This document shows, one piece after another, positions 49,060-56,832 of a stretch of DNA of 64,000 nt. The stretch is taken from positions 1 to 64,000 of the forward strand of contig DASSSO010000033.1 of the NCBI GenBank assembly GCA_035776735.1, written 5' to 3'. A model generated the notes under the pieces. That model did no database searches and was not told the origin of the DNA. It saw nothing but the letters and a program-made list of their open reading frames with translations. A program made the position numbers and the translations under genes. This stretch comes from JACDAN01 sp035776735 (GTDB lineage Bacteria > Actinomycetota > Thermoleophilia > Gaiellales > Gaiellaceae). The stretch's first letter is position 1. The number at the start of each line of letters is the position of its first letter.

Positions 49060-50019
49060 TCAGAGCTCCGACGGAACCGGCTCGAGCCTCTCCACCTCCA
49101 CGCCCCCGGCGAGGCGGGTCAGCTCCCTCGGCTCGAAGCGCCCGGCGCCGACCTCCTGCACGGCTGCGGCTCCGGCCGCCACTGCTCGGCGGAGCGCCTC
49201 CTCGGGCGGATTCTCGTCCAGCCGCGCGGCGATGTAGCCGGCGAGCAGCACGTCGCCCGAGCCGGCCGGGGAGACGGCGGCCACCTGCGGGACGGCGGCG
49301 TGGAAGCGCTCCGCCTCCCGGTCCTCGCGGAACAGCGCGTAGCACCCGGAGGTGAGCGTGATCAGCACGTTCCTGGCGCCGAGGCCGGAGATGTGCTCGA
49401 GCGCCTGAACGAAGTCCTGCGGATCGTGGAACTCCTGGCCGACGAGGCCCTCGGCCTCGCGCTCGTTCGGCGTGACGAGGAACGGCTCCGCCTCGGTTCC
49501 GAGCCGGAGCGGCTGCCCCTCGGCGTCCAGGACGGCCCGGACCCCGCGCCGGTCGAGCTCGCGGATCGCCTCGGCGTAGAAGCCCTCGTCCACGCCCCGC
49601 GGCAGCGTGCCGGCGAAGATGACCATGTCCGCGCCGCGCGAGAGGTAGCGGAGCTTCTCCAGCAGCAGCTCGAGCTCCTCGGCCTCCACGTGCGGCCCCC
49701 ACTCGTTGATCTCCGTGTAGGTCCCACCCGTGGGGTCGACGACCGCCGTGGACGTCCGGGACTCGTCGGCGATCCGGACGAAGTCGTTGAGGATCCCCTC
49801 GCGCGTCAGCTCGCTGACGACCCGGGCGCCGGTGCGGCCCCCCGCGAGGCCGGTCGCGACGACCGGGACGTCCATCCGCTTGAGCGCGCGGGCGATGTTC
49901 ACGCCCTTGCCGCCGGCGAGCGTGAGGCCGGCGCTGGCGCGGTGACGCTGCCCCGGCTGGAAGTTCGGCACGGTCAGCGTCCGGTCGAGGGCTGCGTTCA
50001 TCGTGACCGTGACGATCAC
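49060..50019 (-). CDS. PfkB-family sugar kinase (1-phosphofructokinase/tagatose-6-P kinase-like)
   Basis: The 319-residue ribokinase-fold kinase has IVTVTMNAALDRTLTV at its N-terminus, the first PfkB signature TLAGGKGVNIARALKRM, and the second signature SPAGSGDVLLAGYIAAR with the catalytic Asp. ILNDFVRIADESRTSTAVVD forms part of the lid. It matches the FruK/LacC group that phosphorylates fructose-1-P, tagatose-6-P or related sugars. No PTS gene is nearby, so the substrate is open. GTG 50019 overlaps the dacA stop as GTGA and gives the family N-terminus; the later ATG 50001 would lose it. Confidence 0.92.
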   Translation of the reverse strand: MIVTVTMNAALDRTLTVPNFQPGQRHRASAGLTLAGGKGVNIARALKRMDVPVVATGLAGGRTGARVVSELTREGILNDFVRIADESRTSTAVVDPTGGTYTEINEWGPHVEAEELELLLEKLRYLSRGADMVIFAGTLPRGVDEGFYAEAIRELDRRGVRAVLDAEGQPLRLGTEAEPFLVTPNEREAEGLVGQEFHDPQDFVQALEHISGLGARNVLITLTSGCYALFREDREAERFHAAVPQVAAVSPAGSGDVLLAGYIAARLDENPPEEALRRAVAAGAAAVQEVGAGRFEPRELTRLAGGVEVERLEPVPSEL

Positions 50020-51140
50020 GAGAACCACCCCGTGATGTGGTCGACGGTTCTGCCCGCGTACCAGCCGGTGCGGTCCAGGACGCCGGGGTCGTCGCGCGCC
50101 TCGGCGGCGACGAGCGGCGCGCGACCGAGGAGCCGCTTGCGGTCGAGCACCCGCAGCTCGCCGACGACCTGTCCCTTTCGCACCGGGAGGTCGAGGCGGC
50201 TCGGGAGGACGACCCGCTCGACGAGCGGGCGGCCGATCCGGACGGGCCGTGCGAGGGGACGCGCGGCGACGACGGGGACCGGCTCGAGGCCCCAGTCGAC
50301 GGGAATCCTGTCGTACACGCGCGCCGGCGGGGCGAGCGGGACGTACGCGTAACGGGACATGCCCCAGGCGAGGAGCTCCTCGAGGTCCGCGTTCCGGACG
50401 CCGCGCGACCGGCTCCCCAGGATCGTCGCGTAGATGGTGACGTGGTTGCCGCGGGCGGCCGCGACCTGGCTCCAGCCGGCGCCGGACGTGTGGCCCGTCT
50501 TCACGCCGATGACCCCGGGGAACTCGCCGAGCAGGTCGTTCCACGTGTGAAGCGTGCGGCCGCCGGAAATCGCGGCCGACTCCTGCCGGACGAGCTTCCG
50601 GATCTCTGGGTGCTTCATCGCCTCGAGGGCGAGGCGGGTGACGTCCCACGCGGAGGAGTAGTGGCCCGCGGTGTCGAGGCCGTCAGGGCGCGCGAACTGG
50701 GTCTCCCGCAGCCCGAGCGCCGCCGCCTGCTGGTTCATGAGCGCGACGAACGGACCGCTCTGCCCGCCGCCGACGTGCTCGGCGATCGCGACCGCGCTGT
50801 CGTTCGCGCTCTGGATCAGCGCGGCGGCGATCAGGTCGCGAAGCGGGATCCGCTCGCCCGCGCGGAGCCGGATCGTCGAGCCGGTGACGCCGACCGCGTC
50901 CCGGTCGACCGAGACCATCGTCCCCGGCTTCGCGCGCTCCAGCGCGACGAGTACCGTCATCAGCTTCGTGATGCTCGCGATCGGCAGGCGATCGTGCGCG
51001 CGGCGCGCGAGCAGCACCTCACCGGTCTGGCCCTCCTGGACGAGGTAGGCGCGAGCGTCGACCTCCGGGGTCGCAGCGGCGGCCGGTGCAGACCAGGCAA
51101 GTACGGCCAAGAGGGCGGCGAGCCGCTTCACCGGGCGCAA
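50016..51140 (-). CDS. Serine-type D-Ala-D-Ala carboxypeptidase (PBP5/DacA-like)
   Basis: The 374-residue exported penicillin-binding protein has a signal peptide (RLAALLAVLAWSAPAAAA), then the active-site motifs SITKLM (SxxK), SANDSA (SxN) and VKTGHTSGAG (KTG). A C-terminal beta domain of about 110 residues follows, as in PBP5-type enzymes that trim peptidoglycan pentapeptides. TTG 51140 or GTG 51131 may be the start; both give a signal peptide. It lies downstream of the LysM gene and is coupled to the sugar kinase by GTGA. Confidence 0.92.
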   Translation of the reverse strand: MRPVKRLAALLAVLAWSAPAAAATPEVDARAYLVQEGQTGEVLLARRAHDRLPIASITKLMTVLVALERAKPGTMVSVDRDAVGVTGSTIRLRAGERIPLRDLIAAALIQSANDSAVAIAEHVGGGQSGPFVALMNQQAAALGLRETQFARPDGLDTAGHYSSAWDVTRLALEAMKHPEIRKLVRQESAAISGGRTLHTWNDLLGEFPGVIGVKTGHTSGAGWSQVAAARGNHVTIYATILGSRSRGVRNADLEELLAWGMSRYAYVPLAPPARVYDRIPVDWGLEPVPVVAARPLARPVRIGRPLVERVVLPSRLDLPVRKGQVVGELRVLDRKRLLGRAPLVAAEARDDPGVLDRTGWYAGRTVDHITGWFS

Positions 51141-51143
51141 ACG

Positions 51144-51467
51144 TTAGTCGACGCGGATCGGCTGGCCCACGCGCAGGGCCGTCGGGTCGACGCCCGGGTT
51201 GAGCTCCATCAGGCGGTCGACCGTCGTGCCGAACTTCTCCGCGATCGAGGCGAGCGTGTCGCCGCTGCGGACCGAGTACCCCGTCGCCCGGACGCTCTTC
51301 GTCCGGGGCCGCTCGCGCGGCTCCTCGGCCACCGAGGCCGCAGGCGCTGGCCGCGCCGCCTCGCCGCCGTGGAGCGCCGGGCGCACGAGGAGCACCAGCA
51401 CCGTCACCGCCAGGAGCGCGAGCGCCGGGAAGCCGTAGCGGACGAACCACCAGGGGATCGTCACCAT
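51144..51467 (-). CDS. Single-pass membrane protein with LysM domain
   Basis: The 107-residue protein has one membrane helix (FPALALLAVTVLVLLVRPAL, about residues 12-31), a Pro/Ala/Arg linker, and a C-terminal LysM domain (YSVRSGDTLASIAEKFGTTV, then LMELNPGVDPTALRVGQPI), which binds peptidoglycan. It could anchor cell-wall enzymes such as the next gene product, the D-Ala-D-Ala carboxypeptidase. ATG 51467 overlaps the pyrF stop region within ATGGTGA, so it is coupled to pyrF. Confidence 0.9.
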   Translation of the reverse strand: MVTIPWWFVRYGFPALALLAVTVLVLLVRPALHGGEAARPAPAASVAEEPRERPRTKSVRATGYSVRSGDTLASIAEKFGTTVDRLMELNPGVDPTALRVGQPIRVD

Positions 51468-52372
51468 CCGGCCACCGCCCAGACCTCGCTCCGCAGCTGG
51501 GCGGCGGCGGCCGCCGCCGCCGACCGCCAGTCGTCCTCCCCGTGCCGGTACGCGTAGATCACGGACCGGGCGGCGGCCACGAGCGCGCTCGCGGGCCCGC
51601 TCGTGAAGGCGCGCGCGACGTCGGCGGGGGTCGCGCCCTGGGCGCCCAGCCCGGGAAGCAGCAGCACCGACCGCGGCAGCAGGCGGCGGGCCTCGCCGAC
51701 GGCGCGCGGGTGGGTGGCGCCGATCACGGCCCCGACGCTCGACAGGCCGCGCTCGCCGACGACGTCCTCTCCCCACTCCGCGACGAGGGTCGCGACGTGC
51801 TGCCAGAGCGGCCGGCCGTCCGAGAGCGTCAGATCCTGGACGTCGGCCCCGCCCGGATTCGAGGTCCGGACGACGCAGAAGATCCCGCGGCCGTGGCGGC
51901 GGCACGCCGCGAGGTACGGGTCGACGGAGTCGCGGCCAAGGTACGGGTTGACGGTGAGCGCGTCGGCGACGGGCTGCCCGCCCTCGTCCCGCGGCTCGAG
52001 GTACGCGGCCGCGTACGCCCGGGCGGTCGAGCCGATGTCGCCCCGCTTCCCGTCGGCGAGCACGATCAGTCCCGCCGCGCGCGCGTAGTCGCAGACCTCC
52101 TCGAAGGCGGCGAGCCCCGGGGCGCCGAGCGTCTCGAAGAAGGCGAGCTGCGGCTTGACGCCCACGACGTACGGCGCGACCGCGTCGACGATCCCGCGGC
52201 AGAAGCGGGCGGAGGCGTCGGCCGGCGGCTCCCCGCGCAGCTCGACCGGGAAGAGCTCGGGCCTCGGGTCGAGGCCGACGAGCACCTGCGACCGCTTCCG
52301 GTCCACGGCGTCGGCGATCCGGTCGCCGAAGGTCATTCCGCCGACCTGTACCGGCGTCTCGACATCGGACAT
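51461..52372 (-). CDS. pyrF: Orotidine 5'-phosphate decarboxylase, type 2
   Basis: The 303-residue enzyme makes UMP in pyrimidine synthesis. The type 2 signature is VLADGKRGDIGSTARAYA with catalytic Lys and Asp. VLVGLDPRPELFP and SVLLLPGLGAQGATPADV are further family segments. The size fits the longer type 2 group found in actinobacteria. TACGCT nine bases before ATG 52372 could be a -10. It heads an operon with LysM, dacA-like and pfkB-like genes, and pyrE lies nearby on the same strand beyond HU. Confidence 0.95.
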   Translation of the reverse strand: MSDVETPVQVGGMTFGDRIADAVDRKRSQVLVGLDPRPELFPVELRGEPPADASARFCRGIVDAVAPYVVGVKPQLAFFETLGAPGLAAFEEVCDYARAAGLIVLADGKRGDIGSTARAYAAAYLEPRDEGGQPVADALTVNPYLGRDSVDPYLAACRRHGRGIFCVVRTSNPGGADVQDLTLSDGRPLWQHVATLVAEWGEDVVGERGLSSVGAVIGATHPRAVGEARRLLPRSVLLLPGLGAQGATPADVARAFTSGPASALVAAARSVIYAYRHGEDDWRSAAAAAAAQLRSEVWAVAGW

Positions 52373-52406
52373 CTGCGGATGAGCGTACTGGCGGCCCCAG
52401 ACGCGG

Positions 52407-52432
52407 AGCGGGGGCCGGTTTCGGCCCCCGCT
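52407..52432 (-). terminator. Strong hairpin terminator after HU
   Basis: A perfect 11-bp stem (AGCGGGGGCCG/CGGCCCCCGCT) with a 4-base loop lies 24 bases beyond the HU stop and upstream of pyrF. It probably ends the HU transcript; it lacks a U tract. Confidence 0.75.
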
Positions 52433-52456
52433 GAGACTTCGCGCTCGAAGCGCTCG

Positions 52457-52741
52457 CTACATCGAGCTCTTGACGGCGGCCTTCAGCTGGCTCCCCGCCG
52501 AGAACTTCGGCACCTTCGAGGCGGGGATGTGCACGCGCTCGCTCGGGTTCCGGGGGTTCACGCCCTGCCGTGCCGCGCGGTTCTGCACCGAGAACTTGCC
52601 GAATCCTGTGAAGCTCACTTCCTCGCCGTTCCGGAGTGCGTCGCTGATCGAGCCGAGAAACGCGTCGACTGCCTCGGCCGCCTCGCGTCGATTCAGGCCG
52701 CTCTTCTGCGCGACGCGATCCACGAATTCCTGCTTGGTCAA
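52457..52741 (-). CDS. hup: HU-family DNA-binding protein
   Basis: The 94-residue nucleoid protein has TKQEFVDRVAQKSGLNRREA, the dimer core VDAFLGSISDAL, the signature GEEVSFTGFGKFSVQNRAAR, and the DNA-intercalating Pro of ARQGVNPRNPSERVHIPASK. The length is normal for HU, without the long basic tail of mycobacterial HupB. TTG 52741 is the start, with a strong GGGAGGAG site upstream. A consensus-like promoter precedes it and a strong hairpin follows, so it forms its own transcription unit. Confidence 0.96.
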   Translation of the reverse strand: MTKQEFVDRVAQKSGLNRREAAEAVDAFLGSISDALRNGEEVSFTGFGKFSVQNRAARQGVNPRNPSERVHIPASKVPKFSAGSQLKAAVKSSM

Positions 52742-52775
52742 AAGAATCTCCTCCCTCGACGTCAGTGCCTGTGGG

Positions 52776-52804
52776 ACCCTAACAGCGATCCCATTTCCGC
52801 TCAA
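52776..52804 (-). promoter_or_regulatory. Promoter of the HU gene
   Basis: On the minus strand TTGAGC (52804-52799) and TAGGGT (52781-52776) are spaced 17 bases apart, the best -35/-10 pair in the window. The leader to TTG 52741 is about 30 bases and holds GGGAGGAG. Confidence 0.65.
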
Positions 52805-52825
52805 CCATGCGGTTGCGGCGGTCTT

Positions 52826-53356
52826 CTACCCCGGAAGCAGCTCTCCTGCCCGAAAAAGCGGCCTGAGGCGCACGCCGTGCCGCGCGAGCTCGTCGCTTCC
52901 ACCCTCCTCGCGGTCGACCACGCAGACGGCCGTCCGGCACTCGAGACCCGCCTCGCGGAGCGCCTGCACGGCGGCCAGAGCGGCACCTCCCGAGGTGATC
53001 ACGTCCTCCACGAGGCACACTCGCTCGCCCGGCTCGAAGGCCCCTTCGATGCGGTTCGAGGTGCCGTAGTCCTTCGTCTCCTTGCGGACGATGAGGAAGG
53101 GAAGGCGCGAGACGAGCGACGAGGCGGCGGCGAGAGCGACGGCGCCGAGCTCCGGCCCCGCCAGCCGTGTCGCGCCCGGCTCGTGCTTCCCGACGACAGC
53201 TGCGACCCGGATGCCGATCGCCTCCAGGAGCTCGGGACGGGTCTCGAAGCGGTACTTGTCGAAGTAGCGCGTCGAACGGCGCCCCGAGCGCAGGACGAAG
53301 TCGCCCTCGAGCAGCGCGTGCTCGCGCAGCGCAGACCGCAGCTCGTCGTCGGTCAC
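52826..53356 (-). CDS. pyrE: Orotate phosphoribosyltransferase
   Basis: The 176-residue enzyme makes OMP from orotate and PRPP, the step before PyrF. It has LEGDFVLRSGRRSTRYFDKY, RLAGPELGAVALA, the Lys-rich loop IVRKETKDYG and the PRPP motif VCLVEDVITSGGAALAA. GTG 53356 overlaps the stop of a small membrane gene as GTGA. That gene and a roadblock-domain gene lie upstream in the same operon. HU separates pyrE from pyrF. Confidence 0.95.
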   Translation of the reverse strand: MTDDELRSALREHALLEGDFVLRSGRRSTRYFDKYRFETRPELLEAIGIRVAAVVGKHEPGATRLAGPELGAVALAAASSLVSRLPFLIVRKETKDYGTSNRIEGAFEPGERVCLVEDVITSGGAALAAVQALREAGLECRTAVCVVDREEGGSDELARHGVRLRPLFRAGELLPG

Positions 53357-53541
53357 GCGAGGACCTCGAGCAGCTCTCGGGCGTCGTTCAGCAGGTCGTC
53401 CGCCTCCACCCCGCGCTCGAGGCGGATCAGCGCGCCGTCCTCGTAGGTCACGTCGACGTACTCCTTCGGTCGCATCGTGCGGCGCCAGAGCAGGATGCCC
53501 ACCAGGATCGCGAGCGGAATCGTGACCCTACGAGGCGGCAC
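53353..53541 (-). CDS. Small membrane protein coupled to pyrE
   Basis: The 62-residue protein has an N-terminal membrane helix (VTIPLAILVGILLWRRT) and a soluble tail, EYVDVTYEDGALIRLERGVE, then ADDLLNDARELLEVLA. No family is recognised, though similar short proteins occur beside pyrE in related genomes as far as I recall. GTG 53541 overlaps the roadblock gene by 14 bases, and its stop overlaps pyrE as GTGA, which supports real translation. Confidence 0.65.
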   Translation of the reverse strand: MPPRRVTIPLAILVGILLWRRTMRPKEYVDVTYEDGALIRLERGVEADDLLNDARELLEVLA

Positions 53542-53887
53542 GCGCCTTCTGCCTCCTGCGGCCCAGCTTCCGCAGCGTCGCGCGAAGGTCGTGATAGACG
53601 AGACCGGCCACGGGGTCCCGGCCCGTGGCCGCGACGACTGCTCCCGCTTCAGCGCGAACGACGAACACGCTGCCCTCGGCGGTGACGGCCTGGATCCGCG
53701 TGGCCTCCGGGCCGGTGCGCAGGGCGTCCGCGTACGCGAGCGTCGCGAGTGCGATCTCGGCGACCCGGTGGGCGTCCTCGTCGCTCACGCCGGCTGCGAC
53801 GGGCCGCCCCTCCGCGTCGAGGATCACCGCGGCGACGACGTCCTCGGAGACGTCCAGCAGCTCCGCTAGGGCCTGATCTCCGGTCAC
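53528..53887 (-). CDS. Roadblock/LC7-like domain protein
   Basis: The 119-residue protein fits a Roadblock/LC7 fold: LLDVSEDVVAAVILDAEGRP at the start, a central helix (HRVAEIALATLAYADALR), IQAVTAEGSVFVVRAEAGAV, and a basic C-terminus (KLGRRRQKARAAS). In other bacteria such proteins regulate small GTPases like MglA; no GTPase is in this window. GTG 53887 is 20 bases from the divergent yihY start with overlapping -10 hexamers. It heads the pyrE operon. Confidence 0.75.
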   Translation of the reverse strand: MTGDQALAELLDVSEDVVAAVILDAEGRPVAAGVSDEDAHRVAEIALATLAYADALRTGPEATRIQAVTAEGSVFVVRAEAGAVVAATGRDPVAGLVYHDLRATLRKLGRRRQKARAAS

Positions 53888-53895
53888 GGCGAGAA

Positions 53896-53902
53896 CATAC
53901 TG
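53896..53902. promoter_or_regulatory. Shared bidirectional -10 region CATACTG / CAGTAT
   Basis: Between divergent starts GTG 53887 and ATG 53908, CATACT lies six bases before the plus-strand ATG. On the minus strand CAGTAT or TATGTT lies nine or six bases before the GTG. The layout mirrors 19457-19464. Confidence 0.5.
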
Positions 53903-53907
53903 GCGCG

Positions 53908-54729
53908 ATGCACGAGCCGCTCCGGAAGTTCTTCGCCGACCGCGGCCCGCACCTGGCCGCGATGATCGCCTACTTCGCGCTGCTCTCGCTCGTGCCGCTC
54001 GTCTTCCTGGCGCTCGCCCTGCTGGGCCTGTTCGGGCGCGTCGACGAGTCCACCTACCTCGTCACCGAGCTGAACAAGATCCTCCCGTCCGCGTCGATCT
54101 CCCAGATCGTGCGCGTCGTCAACCAGATCCAGGACAACGCGGCGACGCTGGGGGTGATCGGCGGGGTCTTCCTGCTCTGGACCTCGCTCTCGCTCTTCAG
54201 CGTGCTCGAGTCGGCCTTCAACATCGTCTACGGCCGCCCGAACCGTTCCTTCCTCCACGGCAAGGGGATCGCCGTCGCCGTGATGCTCGGGACGCTCGTC
54301 ACGCTCTTCGCGGGCCTCGTGATCGGCACCGTCGGCTACGCGCTGCTCGAGGACGCGGCACCCGGCGTGATCGAGAACCAGTGGGTCGCGTACGTCCTCT
54401 CGCTCGCCCTCTCGACCGGGGCGGTCTTCGTCTTCCTCGTCTCGACCTACTACCTGCTGACGAACGAGGACCTGGGCATCCGCGACGTCCTGCCCGGCGC
54501 GATCCTCGCCAGCATCCTGCTCCAGGTCAGCTTCCAGGTGCTGCCGCTCTACGTGGCGCTCTCGCAGCGTGACGAGGTCCTGACGCTCCGCGCGCTCGGC
54601 GCGCCCGTGATCCTGCTGATCTGGCTCTACGTGATGGCGAACGCGATCGTCCTCGGCGCCGAGGTCAACTGGTGGCGCTCCCGCGGCCGGCTCGCCGAGG
54701 ATCGCGACGCGATCCCCGGCTTGGCCTAG
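53908..54729 (+). CDS. YihY/UPF0761 family inner-membrane protein
   Basis: The 273-residue protein has six membrane segments in the YihY (formerly BrkB, wrongly called RNase BN) family: AAMIAYFALLSLVPLVFLALA near the N-terminus (shortened), LGVIGGVFLLWTSLSLFSVL, FNIVYGRPNRSFLHGKGIAV, and the C-terminal GAPVILLIWLYVMANAIVLG with GAEVNWW. The role is unknown; transport has been suggested. ATG 53908 follows CATACT by six bases. It converges with rdgB, the stops sharing CTAG. Confidence 0.9.
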   Translation: MHEPLRKFFADRGPHLAAMIAYFALLSLVPLVFLALALLGLFGRVDESTYLVTELNKILPSASISQIVRVVNQIQDNAATLGVIGGVFLLWTSLSLFSVLESAFNIVYGRPNRSFLHGKGIAVAVMLGTLVTLFAGLVIGTVGYALLEDAAPGVIENQWVAYVLSLALSTGAVFVFLVSTYYLLTNEDLGIRDVLPGAILASILLQVSFQVLPLYVALSQRDEVLTLRALGAPVILLIWLYVMANAIVLGAEVNWWRSRGRLAEDRDAIPGLA

Positions 54730-55280
54730 GCGAACGCAGCGAGGAGCGCTCTCGCGGCTCGGGCCCGGTGCGAGTTCCCGGCCTTCCACTCGTTGCCGAG
54801 CTCCGCCACGGTTCGCTCCTCGCCTTCCGGCACGAAGACCGGGTCGAACCCGAAGCCCCCGGAGCCGCGCGGCTCGTGCGCGATCCGGCCCTCGAGGATG
54901 CCCGTGCCGCGCCGCTCCTCGCCCGCCGGTGAGAGCGCCACGAGCTCGCAGACGTAGCGCGCCCGGCGGCCGCCGCCCTCCACGCCCTCGAGCTCGGCGA
55001 GCAGCCTGTCGACGTGCAGGCCGCCGGCGAAGCGGGCGGACTTGATCCCCGGTGCGCCGTCGAGGCCCTCCACCTCCAGCCCCGAGTCCTCGCCGAGCAC
55101 CCAGGCGGCGGGCTCGACTGTGCGCCCGTAGACGGCCTTCGCGCGGGCGTTGTCGTAGTAGGTCTCGCCGGTCTCCGGTGGGTAGTCGTCCACCTCGAGC
55201 GGCTCGATCCGCCAGCCGGGAAGCGCGGCGCGGAGCTCCCGCAGCTTGCCGGGGTTCTCGGAGGCGAGACGGGCGGCTAC
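54726..55280 (-). CDS. rdgB: RdgB/HAM1 XTP/dITP pyrophosphatase with apparent GTA start
   Basis: The 184-residue enzyme removes deaminated purine nucleotides (ITP, XTP). Family motifs are RLASENPGKLRELRAAL, YDNARAKAVYG, GEDSGLEVEGLDGAPGIKSA, SGGFGFDPVFVPEG and GNEWKAGNSHRARA. The conserved N-terminal SENPGK lies seven residues after GTA 55280, which overlaps the MgtC-family TAG stop as GTAG. No ATG, GTG or TTG lies in frame between the upstream family-irrelevant region and this motif. The same GTA/TAG overlap occurs at 12766. The gene belongs to the murI-rph-rdgB cluster usual in actinobacteria. Confidence 0.9.
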   Translation of the reverse strand, partial: VAARLASENPGKLRELRAALPGWRIEPLEVDDYPPETGETYYDNARAKAVYGRTVEPAAWVLGEDSGLEVEGLDGAPGIKSARFAGGLHVDRLLAELEGVEGGGRRARYVCELVALSPAGEERRGTGILEGRIAHEPRGSGGFGFDPVFVPEGEERTVAELGNEWKAGNSHRARAARALLAAFA

Positions 55281-55960
55281 GGGTTCCAGCGGGCCGCCCG
55301 GACCGCATCGGCGTGCGTGAGCGCGTCGATCAGCTCGGCGGCCGTTCGCTCCGTCCCGAGCCGCACGCGCAGGTCGACGCGGCGGCGGTCGCCTTCCTCC
55401 GCGAACTCGAGCGAGCTGACGTCGGCGCCCGTCCGCTCCACCGCCTCCAGCACCGACACCGCGCTCGCACCTGCAGGCAGCTCCACCGCCAGGCGACCCT
55501 CCTCGGGCCGGGTGCGCGCCGACAGTCGGTAGGCGACGATCCGCAGGGGCCAGAGGAAGAGGAGCACGAGCGCCGTCGTGACGAACGCCGCCTCGTAGTA
55601 TCCGACCCCGGCGGCCATCCCGATCGCAGCCACCACCCACAGCGTCGCGGCCGTGGTCAGCCCCTTGACGGAGAGCCCCTGCCGGATGATCGCGCCGGCT
55701 CCGAGGAAGCCGATGCCGGTCACGATCTGCGCGGCAATGCGGGTCGGGTCGAAGACGAGCCCCTCCTCGGTGGAGAAGCGCCAGTCCGTCCACGCATAGG
55801 CGGAGACCATCGTGAAGAGCGCCGCACCGACGGACACGAGCATGTGCGTTCGCAGCCCCGCCTCGCGCTCCCGCAGCTCGCGCTCCAGGCCGATCGCCCC
55901 GCCGAGCGCAGCCGCGAGCCCGATGCGGAGGATGACCTCGGCCCAGGAGAGGTCAGGCAA
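55277..55960 (-). CDS. MgtC/SapB family membrane protein
   Basis: The 227-residue protein has about five membrane helices with MgtC hallmarks: ALGGAIGLERELREREAGLRT, MLVSVGAALFTMVSAYAW, ITGIGFLGAGAIIRQG-like VTGIGFLGAGAIIRQ, and GLTTAATLWVVAAIGMAAG. A C-terminal ACT-like soluble domain (residues about 150-227) follows. MgtC proteins modulate ATP synthase or magnesium adaptation. TTG 55960 overlaps the rph stop, and the TAG stop overlaps rdgB. Its insertion between rph and rdgB is less usual. Confidence 0.9.
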   Translation of the reverse strand: MPDLSWAEVILRIGLAAALGGAIGLERELREREAGLRTHMLVSVGAALFTMVSAYAWTDWRFSTEEGLVFDPTRIAAQIVTGIGFLGAGAIIRQGLSVKGLTTAATLWVVAAIGMAAGVGYYEAAFVTTALVLLFLWPLRIVAYRLSARTRPEEGRLAVELPAGASAVSVLEAVERTGADVSSLEFAEEGDRRRVDLRVRLGTERTAAELIDALTHADAVRAARWNP

Positions 55961-56663
55961 GGACGGCCTCCACGGCGCGCTGCTGGGCCTGGCCGATCTC
56001 CTCGATACCCGCGGCCGCGAGGTCGAGCAGCTCGTCGAGCTGCTCGCGCGTGTAGCGCTCGCCCTCGGCGGTCGCCTGCACTTCGATCAGGCGCCCGTCG
56101 CCGCTCATGACCACGTTCAGGTCGACCTCGGCGCGCGAGTCCTCCGAGTAGTCGAGGTCGAGCAGCGGCTCGCCGTCGACGATCCCGAGCGAGACGCCGG
56201 CGACCGAGTCGGTGAGAGCCTTGCCGAGCCCGAAGCGGTCGAGCGCCCGCCTCGTGGCGACGTACGCGCCCGAGATCGCCGCGCAGCGCGTCCCACCGTC
56301 CGCCTGGAGCACGTCGCAGTCGATCCAGAGTGTCCGCTCGCCGAAAGCCTCGAGGTCGGTGACGGCGCGCAGCGAGCGGCCGATCAGCCGCTGGATCTCG
56401 ACGGTGCGACCCTTCTGGCGCCCGGTGCTCGCCTCCCGCTGCGTCCGCTCGCCCGTGGACGCCGGCAGCAGGCCGTACTCGGCGGTCATCCAGCCCCGGC
56501 CCTTGCCCATCAGCCAGCGCGGGACGCCCTCCGTGATCGACGCCGTGCAGAGCACGCGCGTCTTCCCGGCGGAGATCAACGCCGAGCCCGCCGGTTGCTC
56601 CAGGTAGTCGACCTCGATCTCGAGCGGCCGCAACTCGTCATGCCTGCGACCGTCCGCCCTCAC
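55953..56663 (-). CDS. rph: Ribonuclease PH
   Basis: The 236-residue RNase PH trims tRNA 3' ends phosphorolytically. It has RADGRRHDELRPLEIEVDYL, GSALISAGKTRVLCTAS, LPASTGERTQREASTGRQKG, RTLWIDCDVLQADGGTRCAA (the phosphate-binding region) and the acidic SEDSRAEVDLNVV, with metal-binding Asp residues. The length is standard. GTG 56663 is the start. Upstream, 56664-56832 contains two nested hairpins and no gene. The stop overlaps the MgtC-family gene. Confidence 0.96.
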   Translation of the reverse strand: MRADGRRHDELRPLEIEVDYLEQPAGSALISAGKTRVLCTASITEGVPRWLMGKGRGWMTAEYGLLPASTGERTQREASTGRQKGRTVEIQRLIGRSLRAVTDLEAFGERTLWIDCDVLQADGGTRCAAISGAYVATRRALDRFGLGKALTDSVAGVSLGIVDGEPLLDLDYSEDSRAEVDLNVVMSGDGRLIEVQATAEGERYTREQLDELLDLAAAGIEEIGQAQQRAVEAVLA

Positions 56664-56674
56664 GCCCCCGGCCT

Positions 56675-56714
56675 CCTCCGGCTCCCGCCCGGCGAAGCCG
56701 GGCTCCGCCGGAGG
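56675..56714. repeat. Nested hairpin in the murI-rph gap (first)
   Basis: An outer 8-bp stem (CCTCCGGC/GCCGGAGG) encloses an inner 7-bp stem GCCCGGC-GAA-GCCGGGC. It lies 11 bases upstream of the rph start and could act as leader structure. Confidence 0.6.
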
Positions 56715-56741
56715 CTGACGGCGCCGGCGGCAGGATGCGGC

Positions 56742-56791
56742 GCCCGCGTCGCTTGTCCGTGCTGAGAAGCACCGTCCTGCGCGACGCGGGC
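56742..56791. repeat. Nested hairpin in the murI-rph gap (second)
   Basis: An outer perfect 11-bp stem (GCCCGCGTCGC/GCGACGCGGGC) encloses GTGCT-GAGA-AGCAC. It begins 42 bases after the murI stop and probably terminates murI or pauses transcription before rph. Confidence 0.6.
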
Positions 56792-56832
56792 TTGCCTCCT
56801 TTGCCAGCCCCGCCCCGGGAACGTGAGGAACC

